A stretch of 33,216 nucleotides of DNA from Flammeovirgaceae bacterium. Lineage in GTDB: Bacteria; Bacteroidota; Bacteroidia; Cytophagales; Cyclobacteriaceae. The notes under the pieces are model-generated. The model searched no databases. It was not told the DNA's origin and worked only from the letters and a program-made list of their open reading frames with translations. The position numbers were made by a program, and so were the translations under genes. The stretch is from NCBI GenBank assembly GCA_023251155.1, contig JAHEZH010000056.1, forward strand, positions 1 to 33,216, read 5' to 3'. This document shows positions 7,950 through 15,254 of the stretch, one piece after another. The stretch's first letter is position 1. The number at the start of each line of letters is the position of its first letter.

Positions 7950-8267
7950 GTGAAAGTCAAACATCTCTTTTTAGCATTCTATTTAATCGCAGTGGTATTC
8001 TACCCGTGCGATGATGTAAGTGCTTGCGCGAAAGTAGATGTCAATACCAACATTGTGAGTGCCGATGCACATCAACATCCGGAAAGCAAAGACTTATGCA
8101 GCCCGCTCTGCATCTGTAGCTGCTGTGCAGCTTCCATTCAGCTGACCACCGTTTTTGTGAACATCCCTGAAATCGCCTCACACAACACACGGTTCCTCAC
8201 TCCTTACTCCATTATTCGCGTTGTGAGCAACGCACAATCCATCTGGCAACCGCCAAAGATTGCCTAA
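7950..8267 (+). CDS. DUF6660 family exported Cys-rich protein, copy 3
   Basis: 105 residues from a GTG start. The layout is identical to copy 2: hydrophobic signal to FYPC20, HQH at 41-43, C50-SPL-C54-I-C56-S-C58-C59, and the C-terminus SIWQPPKIA. Conservation between copies is highest at the Cys cluster and in the last ten residues; the middle (60-90) varies more. The stop is followed after 10 bases by the same TGATTCAG stem-loop seen after copy 2, and a 247-base spacer leads to the small membrane peptide and the CzcA-type efflux operon. This is the copy whose context ties the family to metal export. Confidence 0.84.
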   Translation: MKVKHLFLAFYLIAVVFYPCDDVSACAKVDVNTNIVSADAHQHPESKDLCSPLCICSCCAASIQLTTVFVNIPEIASHNTRFLTPYSIIRVVSNAQSIWQPPKIA

Positions 8268-8277
8268 TTCTTTTCTT

Positions 8278-8503
8278 TGATTCAGTCATCACTGAATCCA
8301 TTTCATTGTTCTGTAAAAAAATTAGTGACGTATTGTTCTGCACAAAACGATGTGCAAAATAATTACAGCTCCAAACTCCATTCAGTTTAACATTCGGTTG
8401 CTGTAAAAGGAGTCGGACTGAATTCATTCATAGCAATACGTTGAACTTAATAAGGCACACAGGTATGGCCCTTGATGATAGTTATTCATCGCCTATCCGT
8501 GCC
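8278..8503 (+). promoter_or_regulatory. Structured RNA candidate upstream of the metal-efflux operon
   Basis: Hairpin 1: TGATTCAG 8278-8285 with CTGAATC 8292-8298. Hairpin 2: TGCACA 8339-8344 with TGTGCA 8351-8356. Hairpin 3: ATTCAGT 8380-8386 with ACTGAAT 8417-8423, enclosing TTTAACATT on the left and TAAAAGGAG (8404-8412) on the right. A fourth, longer imperfect hairpin spans 8454-8503 (GGCAC/GTGCC outside; GG/CC, GGC/GCC and GATG/CATC inside, with a symmetric TAT/TAT internal loop). Compared with the spacer after copy 2, one pair in hairpin 2 and one in hairpin 3 differ on both sides yet stay paired. No intrinsic terminator is evident. Confidence 0.6.
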
Positions 8504-8514
8504 AGTTCAGCAGT

Positions 8515-8688
8515 ATGAAAAATATTAGAACTCGAAATATACATCCGAAGTCAAAACTAAAATTAAAAGGAAAAGATCAAGGCAAATCAGGACACAAAGC
8601 AAACATCATCTTCTTAATGGTGATCATCCTTGTCATCCTGGTGGCGATCATTTCCAATGTATTGTCTAAAATGAACATCAACCATTAA
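8515..8688 (+). CDS. 57-residue single-pass membrane peptide
   Basis: The ORF from the ATG at 8515 to the TAA at 8686-8688 encodes a Lys/Arg-rich N-terminus (about 30 residues, starting MKNIRTRN), one strong transmembrane helix (about 31-49, IIFLMVIILVILVAIIS) and a short polar tail. It ends two bases before the ATG of the CzcA-type pump, so translation is probably coupled. Topology by the positive-inside rule would be N-in. I do not recognise a family; a small accessory subunit of the RND pump (as AcrZ is for AcrB) is a guess from position and shape. Confidence 0.65.
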   Translation: MKNIRTRNIHPKSKLKLKGKDQGKSGHKANIIFLMVIILVILVAIISNVLSKMNINH

Positions 8689-8690
8689 TC

Positions 8691-11600
8691 ATGCTCGATA
8701 AAATAATTCATTTCTCTATCCACAATAAGTTAATAATCGGACTCTTCACAGTAGGTCTTATTATTTGGGGTGGATACTCCGTGATGGAACTGCCGGTAGA
8801 TGCGGTACCGGACATTACCAACAATCAGGTTCAGGTAATCACACAAAGCCCTTCACTTGCCGGACAGGAAGTAGAACGGCTCATTACTTTTCCGGTAGAA
8901 CAAACCATGGCCACCATCCCGGAGCTATTGGAAATCCGCTCCATGTCACGGTTCGGTCTTTCTGTAGTTACGATCGTCTTCCATGATGACACCGATATTT
9001 ACTGGGCACGCCAGCAGGTGAATGAAAAACTCAGTGAAGCAAAAAATAACATTCCTCCAGGAATTGGAACTCCCGAAATTTCACCCATCTCAACAGGACT
9101 CGGTGAAATTTATCAATATGTAGTAGCAGCCAAACCCGGCTTTGAAAAAAAATACGGTCCTACCGAACTGCGTACCGTTCAGGACTGGATCGTACGCAGA
9201 CAACTGCTCGGCACTCCAGGCATAGCAGAAGTAAACAGCTTTGGTGGTCTGTTAAAGCAATATGAAATAGCGCTCGATCCGGACAAACTGCGCAGCTACA
9301 ACTTAAGTATCAGCGATGTATTCACCGCACTTGAAAAAAATAATCAGAACACCGGTGGCGCCTACATCGATAAAAAACCGAATGCCTACTTCATCCGAAG
9401 TGAAGGGTTAATATCCAACGTAGAGGATATAGGTAAGATTGTCGTGAAACGTACTCCGCAGGGCATCCCTGTTTTAATTAAGAATATCGCTACCGTACAA
9501 ATAGGAAACTCCATACGATACGGTGCATTGACACGTACTACTAAACAATCATCAGGTGAAGCAGTAGGTGGAATTGTATTGATGCTCAAAGGAGAAAATT
9601 CCAATAACGTAGTCACCAGCGTAAAAGCAAAAATGGATCAGATCCGCAAAACACTTCCTGAAGGAGTGATGGTCGAATCCTTTTTAGACCGAAGTGCCTT
9701 CGTAGGTCGTGCTATTCATACGGTAGAGAAAAACCTCATCGAAGGAGCACTCATTGTCATCTTCGTGCTGGTCCTCTTCCTCGGCAATTTCCGTGCAGGA
9801 CTCATCGTAGCTTCGGTAATACCATTAGCCATGCTCTTCGCCATCTCACTAATGAATTTGTTTGGCGTCAGCGGAAACCTGATGAGCCTCGGGGCTATCG
9901 ACTTTGGTCTCATCGTAGATGGTGCCGTAATCATTGTCGAAGCCACACTCCATCATCTGGGCATGCGTAACATCACACAACGCTTAACACAATCTGAGAT
10001 GGATGCAGAGGTATATGAGTCGGCTTCTAAAATTCGTACCTCAGCAGCATTCGGTGAAATCATCATCCTGATCGTGTATCTCCCTCTACTTGCACTGTCA
10101 GGTATTGAAGGAAAAATGTTCAAGCCCATGGCGCAGACCGTCTCCTTTGCCATACTCGGTGCTTTCATCTTATCACTAACCTATGTTCCCATGATCTCCG
10201 CTTTATTCCTCAGCAAGAATGTCATTCACAAGAAAACATTCGCTGACAAAATGATGGACTTCTTCCAGCGCATGTACACGCCACTCATCGAAGGTGCCTT
10301 ACGCAGAAGATGGCTGGTGTTGATTTCAGCGATAAGCATGCTCGTCATCAGCATCTTTATTTTCTCCCGTCTCGGTGGTGAATTTATCCCTACACTCGAA
10401 GAAGGTGACTTTGCCGTAGAGACTCGTTTGCTCACCGGTAGTTCATTATCGCAAACCATTGACAAAGTAGATCAGGCATCGAAAATCCTAATCAACCGCT
10501 ATCCGGAAGTCAAAGAAGTAGTAGGAAAAATCGGTGCAGCAGAAATTCCAACTGACCCAATGCCGATGGAATCCTGTGACCTGACCATTATTCTCAAAGA
10601 CAAAGAAGAATGGCCAACACCCTATTCAAGAGAAGAATTACAGAATAGCATGGCCGAAACACTCGAAGCAATACCGGGTGTCACCTTCGGCTTCTCTCAA
10701 CCAATACAACTTCGTTTCAATGAACTGATTTCCGGAGTACGACAGGATGTAGGTATAAAAATATTCGGAGACAATCTGGATGAGCTGACCGTCCTCTCAG
10801 AGAAGATTGGAAAAATTGTTTCCAAAGTGGAAGGTGCCAAAGACCTCTACCTGGAGAAAGTTACAGGACTTCCACAGATCGTCATCTCCATTGACCGTGA
10901 TCAGGTTGCTAAATATGGACTAGACATCAACGCAGTGAACGAAGCCATCAACGCAGGCTTCGCTGGACAATCTGCAGGCTTAGTATATGAAGGAGAAAAA
11001 AGATTTGACCTGGTCGTACGCCTGTCCAAAGAAAACAGACAGGGTATCGATAATGTAAAAACGTTATACGTCACTTCGGTCGATGGAAATCAGATACCAC
11101 TACAGAACCTGGCTAAGATCGAATTCAGACAAGGCCCTAACCAGATTCAACGTGAAGATGCCAAACGCAGAATCATCGTTGGCTTTAACGTCAGAGGAAG
11201 AGACATCGCCAGTGTCGTAACAGAAATTGAAGACAGAATCAACAAAGAGATAAAACTACCTACCGGGTACTTCATCACCTATGGCGGCCAGTTTGAAAAT
11301 CTGAAAGAAGCACAGAAAAGATTATCCGTAGCAGTGCCCATCGCACTTGCACTCATACTCGTATTGCTCTACTTCTCCTTTGGATCTATGCGTCAGTCCT
11401 TCCTGATCTTTACTGCCATACCAATGGCAGCCATCGGTGGTGTGTTTGCATTATTGTTCCGGGGAATGCCTTTCAGTATTTCCGCAGGCGTAGGTTTCAT
11501 CGCACTCTTCGGTGTAGCCGTACTTAACGGAATCGTATTGATTGCTGAATTCAACCGCCTGAAAAAAGATGGACTCACCGACCTGAGAGAAATTATACTA

Positions 11601-13055
11601 CAAGGAACGGCCATCCGCTTACGTCCGGTACTAATGACCGCCTCCGTGGCATCAATGGGATTTCTTCCTATGGCCATCTCCTCTTCAGCCGGAGCAGAAG
11701 TACAAAAGCCATTGGCAACAGTAGTAATCGGTGGACTCATAACTTCAACCGTGTTGACACTACTCGTGCTTCCCGTACTCTATACCTTCTTTGAAAAAAT
11801 GAAAGTGAAGACCGGAGCCACCGTAGCAACTCCGCTTCTCATTGGTGCAATGTTGTTAGCAGGTATAAACAACACACAGGCTCAGACTACTCCGTTAACA
11901 TTGGAGAAAGCAACCGAGATGGCACTTCAGAATAACTATGCCATCAAATCAGCGGGCCTGGAAATTCAGTATAATCAAAAGATTAAACGAACCTCTACTG
12001 AAATACCCAAAACAAATATTGTATACATGGGTGGGCAGTACAACAGTTATTACAATGACAACAATATCACTGTCTCGCAGAACATCCCCTTTCCTACCTT
12101 GTTTACTGCGCAAAGTGCGCTGGGAAAATCAATGGTACGCGGCAGTGAACTCAAGAAGGCTGCCAACGAGAATGAACTGGTGTATCAGGTACGACAAGTG
12201 TACTACCAGTTGACCTACCAGTATGCCTGGAGAGAATTGCTTCTTCAGCAAGACAGCATCTATGAAGGGTTCTTTCGTTCAGCTTCCATTCGCTATAAAA
12301 CAGGTGAAAGCAATCTGCTCGAAAAAGCAACCGTAGAAACGCAACGCAATGAAGTGAAGAACCAACTTCAATTGAATCAGGCCGATATTCAGATCTATCT
12401 CAACCAGCTACGAACACTGGTAAATAGCCCTGAACAAATTGACGTAGATCAGCATCAGATTTCCAAACGTGACTTTACTGTGCTCAGTGATGATCCATTA
12501 ATAGCGGAAAATCCAATGCTCCAATATCTGCAACAACAAAGTCAGACTGCTGCATTAGAAAAGAAAGTGGCCGTAGCACGGGTATTACCCGATTTGCTGG
12601 TGGGATATTTTAATCAGTCGCTCATCGGTATTCCCCTGCGAAATAACGAGCTGGCCACAACCAGCAACCGCTTCACCGGCTTTCAGGCAGGCATAAGTAT
12701 TCCACTATGGCTGGGGCCACACAATGCACGCATTCAGGCAGCTAAAATCAACACCGAAATCTCGAAGAGCAATTACTCACTCTACGAGATGAACCTCAAA
12801 GGACAATATGTACAAGCCGCTCAGGAATACCTTAAAAATAAAAGCAGCCTGAACTACTACGAGACTTCGGCACTTCCCAACGCAGACCTGATACTCAAAC
12901 AGGTGCAAACCGGATTTAGCAAAGGTGAGATCAACTACACCGAGTACCTCATCGGATTGCAACGAGCATTGAGTATCAAAGAAAGCTATCTGCGTTCACT
13001 CAACCAGTACAACCAAAGTATATTAACTATTGAATTCCTTATCGGTAAAAAATAA
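8691..13055 (+). CDS. czcA: CzcA-type heavy-metal RND efflux pump fused to a TolC-family domain
   Basis: 1454 residues. Residues 1-1035 form a complete HME-RND pump: two halves, each with a periplasmic loop between TM helices, and the relay motif D404-FGLIV-D410-GAVIIV-E417 in TM4, as in CzcA/CusA. From memory of the alignment, positions of the CusA Cu(I)-binding Met triad hold other residues (MESCDLT, RFNELISG), which favours divalent cations such as Zn, Co, Cd or Ni. Residues 1038-1065 are a basic stretch, a hydrophobic core and NNTQAQ, like an internal signal peptide. Residues 1066-1454 are a TolC/OEP domain. Such fusions are known in Bacteroidota. The operon continues with the CzcB adaptor. 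Confidence 0.93.
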   Translation: MLDKIIHFSIHNKLIIGLFTVGLIIWGGYSVMELPVDAVPDITNNQVQVITQSPSLAGQEVERLITFPVEQTMATIPELLEIRSMSRFGLSVVTIVFHDDTDIYWARQQVNEKLSEAKNNIPPGIGTPEISPISTGLGEIYQYVVAAKPGFEKKYGPTELRTVQDWIVRRQLLGTPGIAEVNSFGGLLKQYEIALDPDKLRSYNLSISDVFTALEKNNQNTGGAYIDKKPNAYFIRSEGLISNVEDIGKIVVKRTPQGIPVLIKNIATVQIGNSIRYGALTRTTKQSSGEAVGGIVLMLKGENSNNVVTSVKAKMDQIRKTLPEGVMVESFLDRSAFVGRAIHTVEKNLIEGALIVIFVLVLFLGNFRAGLIVASVIPLAMLFAISLMNLFGVSGNLMSLGAIDFGLIVDGAVIIVEATLHHLGMRNITQRLTQSEMDAEVYESASKIRTSAAFGEIIILIVYLPLLALSGIEGKMFKPMAQTVSFAILGAFILSLTYVPMISALFLSKNVIHKKTFADKMMDFFQRMYTPLIEGALRRRWLVLISAISMLVISIFIFSRLGGEFIPTLEEGDFAVETRLLTGSSLSQTIDKVDQASKILINRYPEVKEVVGKIGAAEIPTDPMPMESCDLTIILKDKEEWPTPYSREELQNSMAETLEAIPGVTFGFSQPIQLRFNELISGVRQDVGIKIFGDNLDELTVLSEKIGKIVSKVEGAKDLYLEKVTGLPQIVISIDRDQVAKYGLDINAVNEAINAGFAGQSAGLVYEGEKRFDLVVRLSKENRQGIDNVKTLYVTSVDGNQIPLQNLAKIEFRQGPNQIQREDAKRRIIVGFNVRGRDIASVVTEIEDRINKEIKLPTGYFITYGGQFENLKEAQKRLSVAVPIALALILVLLYFSFGSMRQSFLIFTAIPMAAIGGVFALLFRGMPFSISAGVGFIALFGVAVLNGIVLIAEFNRLKKDGLTDLREIILQGTAIRLRPVLMTASVASMGFLPMAISSSAGAEVQKPLATVVIGGLITSTVLTLLVLPVLYTFFEKMKVKTGATVATPLLIGAMLLAGINNTQAQTTPLTLEKATEMALQNNYAIKSAGLEIQYNQKIKRTSTEIPKTNIVYMGGQYNSYYNDNNITVSQNIPFPTLFTAQSALGKSMVRGSELKKAANENELVYQVRQVYYQLTYQYAWRELLLQQDSIYEGFFRSASIRYKTGESNLLEKATVETQRNEVKNQLQLNQADIQIYLNQLRTLVNSPEQIDVDQHQISKRDFTVLSDDPLIAENPMLQYLQQQSQTAALEKKVAVARVLPDLLVGYFNQSLIGIPLRNNELATTSNRFTGFQAGISIPLWLGPHNARIQAAKINTEISKSNYSLYEMNLKGQYVQAAQEYLKNKSSLNYYETSALPNADLILKQVQTGFSKGEINYTEYLIGLQRALSIKESYLRSLNQYNQSILTIEFLIGKK

Positions 13056-13077
13056 AAGCGCATTAACACAGAGCATC

Positions 13078-14268
13078 ATGAAAATTTCATATAAACTATT
13101 CGCTATCCTGTTTTCAACTACCCTCATTATATCCTCATGTGGTAATAAGAAAACTGCGGACGAGAAAGAACCTGAAGGCGGAACAGCAAATGCCGATAGC
13201 ACAAACACAACGGTAAATGAAGTGGTCTTCACAAAGGTGCAATACCAGACAGCAGCCATCAAAATGGAAAAAGTCCAACGTGCTCCTATCAGTGGCATGA
13301 TCAAAGTAAATGGAGTACTGGACGTGCCACCAGAAAGTATGGCACTGGTATCAGCACCCATGGGCGGATTTCTCAAATCAACAAACCTGCTTCAGGGTAG
13401 CTTTGTAAAGAAAGGACAAGTCGTTGCCGAGATGCAGGATCAAAGCTACATCCAGCTGCAACAGGATTACCTGGACAGCAAAAGTCAAATGGAGTTCCTG
13501 CAAACGGAATATGAACGCCAGCAGGAACTGGCCAGGGAAAATGTGAACGCTCAAAAAACATTGCAGCAATCCAAATCTGATTTTCAAAGCATCTCTGCAA
13601 AAGTAAATGGACTGAAAAAGAAACTGGAGCTGATCAATATCCCATTCGCTTCCCTGGATAAAGGAGACATACAAGGTACTATCAAACTCTACGCTCCCAT
13701 CAGCGGCTATGTAACCAAAATCATGGTCAGCATCGGAGCATTCGTTAACCCAAGCGATAAAATGTTTGAGATCGTAGATACCAAGCACCTTCATGCCGAA
13801 CTATCCGTCTTCGAACAAGATGTTCCCAAGTTGAAAGTAGGTCAGAAAATACGCGTCACCTTAGGTAATGAATCCACTGAACGTATCGGGATCATTCACC
13901 TGATCGGAAGAGAAATCAGTGCCGACCGTACCGTACGCGTACACGGGCACTTTGAAAAAGAAGACAGCGACCTGCTGCCAGGTACATTTTTAAAAGCAAC
14001 TATCGAGACAGGTACATCAGAAACACCTGCCTTACCCGATCAGGCCATCGTCAGCTATGAAGGAAAAAAATACATCATGGTCGCCACTTCACCTGTAACG
14101 AATGTTAATGAATACACTTTCAAAATGGTGGAAGTGGAAACAGGAGAAAGTGAAGGCGGATATACCGCAGTCATACTTCCCAAAGAGTTCGATGAGGCAA
14201 GCAACATCGTCTATCAGGGAGCCTATGATATCCTTTCCAAGATGAAGAACAGTGAAGAGGAAGAATAA
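13078..14268 (+). CDS. czcB: CzcB-type RND periplasmic adaptor lipoprotein
   Basis: 396 residues from the ATG at 13078. An upstream in-frame start at 13030 would overlap the pump gene and spoil the signal. The lipobox IISSC21 predicts a lipoprotein with the acylated Cys followed by a polar linker. Then come half of a barrel-sandwich domain (VSAPMGGFL...GSFVKKGQVVAEM), a coiled-coil hairpin (about 120-190, QQDYLDSKSQMEFLQTEYE onward), the second half (LYAPISGYVTKI) and a beta-barrel/membrane-proximal end. It links the inner-membrane pump to the TolC channel. The start lies 22 bases after the pump stop, clearly one operon. The N-terminus has no obvious Met/His metal site. Confidence 0.9.
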   Translation: MKISYKLFAILFSTTLIISSCGNKKTADEKEPEGGTANADSTNTTVNEVVFTKVQYQTAAIKMEKVQRAPISGMIKVNGVLDVPPESMALVSAPMGGFLKSTNLLQGSFVKKGQVVAEMQDQSYIQLQQDYLDSKSQMEFLQTEYERQQELARENVNAQKTLQQSKSDFQSISAKVNGLKKKLELINIPFASLDKGDIQGTIKLYAPISGYVTKIMVSIGAFVNPSDKMFEIVDTKHLHAELSVFEQDVPKLKVGQKIRVTLGNESTERIGIIHLIGREISADRTVRVHGHFEKEDSDLLPGTFLKATIETGTSETPALPDQAIVSYEGKKYIMVATSPVTNVNEYTFKMVEVETGESEGGYTAVILPKEFDEASNIVYQGAYDILSKMKNSEEEE

Positions 14269-14287
14269 AACCATTGAATAGCAAACC

Positions 14288-14581
14288 ATGGTCGAACTGG
14301 AAAAAAGCAAAAGACATGACTTTGAAGAAAAATTCAATTTCATTCTATACAAGCAATTTGGGGTAGATAAAAATTTCATCTTCCCGATGACACGTTTCAA
14401 AGAAGATCTTGGTGCGGACTCACTGGATATGGCAGAACTGACCATCGAATTTGAAAAAGAATTTGAAGTAGTCATTACCGATTATCAGGCGGACCAGATC
14501 GCAACCGTGGAAGATGCTATGCAATGCCTGAAGAACGTACTGAAGAAAAAACCCAATTCATCGTACGGCTCAGTCATCTAA
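14288..14581 (+). CDS. Acyl carrier protein-like protein in the metal-efflux operon
   Basis: 97 residues, acidic. LGADS45LDMAEL contains the DSL motif whose Ser carries 4'-phosphopantetheine, followed by the helix-2 segment TIEFEKEF and VITDYQADQIATVEDAM, as in AcpP. It is slightly longer at both ends than AcpP (about 78 residues). It starts 19 bases after the adaptor gene and is followed, after a 149-base spacer with a long hairpin, by mgtC. No fatty-acid or polyketide genes are nearby, so this is probably not the housekeeping AcpP; its partner enzyme is unknown. Family call is firm; role is open. Confidence 0.9.
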   Translation: MVELEKSKRHDFEEKFNFILYKQFGVDKNFIFPMTRFKEDLGADSLDMAELTIEFEKEFEVVITDYQADQIATVEDAMQCLKNVLKKKPNSSYGSVI

Positions 14582-14631
14582 GTGTAGCAACATGAATATA
14601 GTAGTAAAAACGCAAAGAGGTTAAAAAGAAA

Positions 14632-14707
14632 ATGGGTGCAGCTCTGTGGCGTCACAGGTTTAGTAGGAAAAAAAAAGTGACGAGGGGAGCACAGAGCGCG
14701 CACCCAT
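14632..14707 (+). promoter_or_regulatory. Long imperfect hairpin upstream of mgtC
   Basis: Three consecutive paired blocks: ATGGGTGC 14632-14639 with GCACCCAT 14700-14707; CTCTGTG 14642-14648 with CACAGAG 14690-14696; CGTCAC 14650-14655 with GTGACG 14677-14682. Together these give 21 pairs, with internal loops of 2/3 and 1/7 bases and a 21-base A-rich loop. It ends 23 bases before the mgtC start. It is clearly more GC-rich than its flanks and has no T-run. Candidates are a cis-acting RNA (a Mg or metal sensor) or a palindromic repeat; no known riboswitch core is recognised. Confidence 0.6.
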
Positions 14708-14730
14708 ACTTTAAAATTAAGTGAGGAAAA

Positions 14731-15204
14731 ATGAACATACAAAACATACAAAATGAGTTGTGGATCGTAGTAAAAATCGCACTGGCTTTTTTAGCCGGAG
14801 GGTTCATTGGCTTTGACCGCGAACGACACGGCCTGGACGCAGGCATGCGTACCTATGCCGCAGTATGTCTTGGAGCAACGCTCTTCACTACGTTAGGCGA
14901 ACACCTCACCGATACCACATCGATCTCCAGGGTCATTTCAAACATCATTGTCGGCATCGGATTCCTGGGTGCTGGCATCATCTATAAAGATCATGAAGCC
15001 ACGTCCTCAAAAGGACTTACCAGCGCTGCAACCGTCTGGTGTACCGCTGCCGTAGGCGTGGCCATAGGACTCGATAAATTTATCATCGCGACAGCTTCTG
15101 CATTGGCACTGTACTTCCTGCTCTCCCTGCATCATCAAAAGTGGTACACGCGATGGAAAGCGAAAATGAAAATCAAAAATCAAATTCAGATAAATGAGAA
15201 ATAG
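14731..15204 (+). CDS. mgtC: MgtC/SapB family membrane protein
   Basis: 157 residues corresponding to the conserved N-terminal membrane domain: helices near 10-25, 40-58, 67-85, 92-130. Diagnostic segments are GGFIGFDRERHG (residues 22-33), AGMRTYAAVCLGA, VGIGFLGAGIIYK and GLTSAATVWCTAAVGVA. The C-terminal ACT-like cytosolic domain of longer MgtC proteins is absent. The family acts in Mg2+ homeostasis or in control of F-ATPase in enteric bacteria; here the position between an RND pump and a P1B ATPase suggests a metal-linked role, by context only. It follows the 76-base hairpin. Confidence 0.88.
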   Translation: MNIQNIQNELWIVVKIALAFLAGGFIGFDRERHGLDAGMRTYAAVCLGATLFTTLGEHLTDTTSISRVISNIIVGIGFLGAGIIYKDHEATSSKGLTSAATVWCTAAVGVAIGLDKFIIATASALALYFLLSLHHQKWYTRWKAKMKIKNQIQINEK

Positions 15205-15254
15205 ACCATGAGCAGCCCCGGATACCTTTTATCTACATTCAACTAACTCAACGG

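Noticed and set aside
7765-7953. 62-residue plus-strand ORF between the DUF1345 gene and DUF6660 copy 3
   Set aside because: No domain or clear signal, poor composition, and it covers the predicted promoter of DUF6660 copy 3.
13030-13077. Upstream start for the CzcB adaptor
   Set aside because: It overlaps the pump gene and would put 16 polar residues before the lipoprotein signal; the ATG at 13078 gives a normal lipobox.
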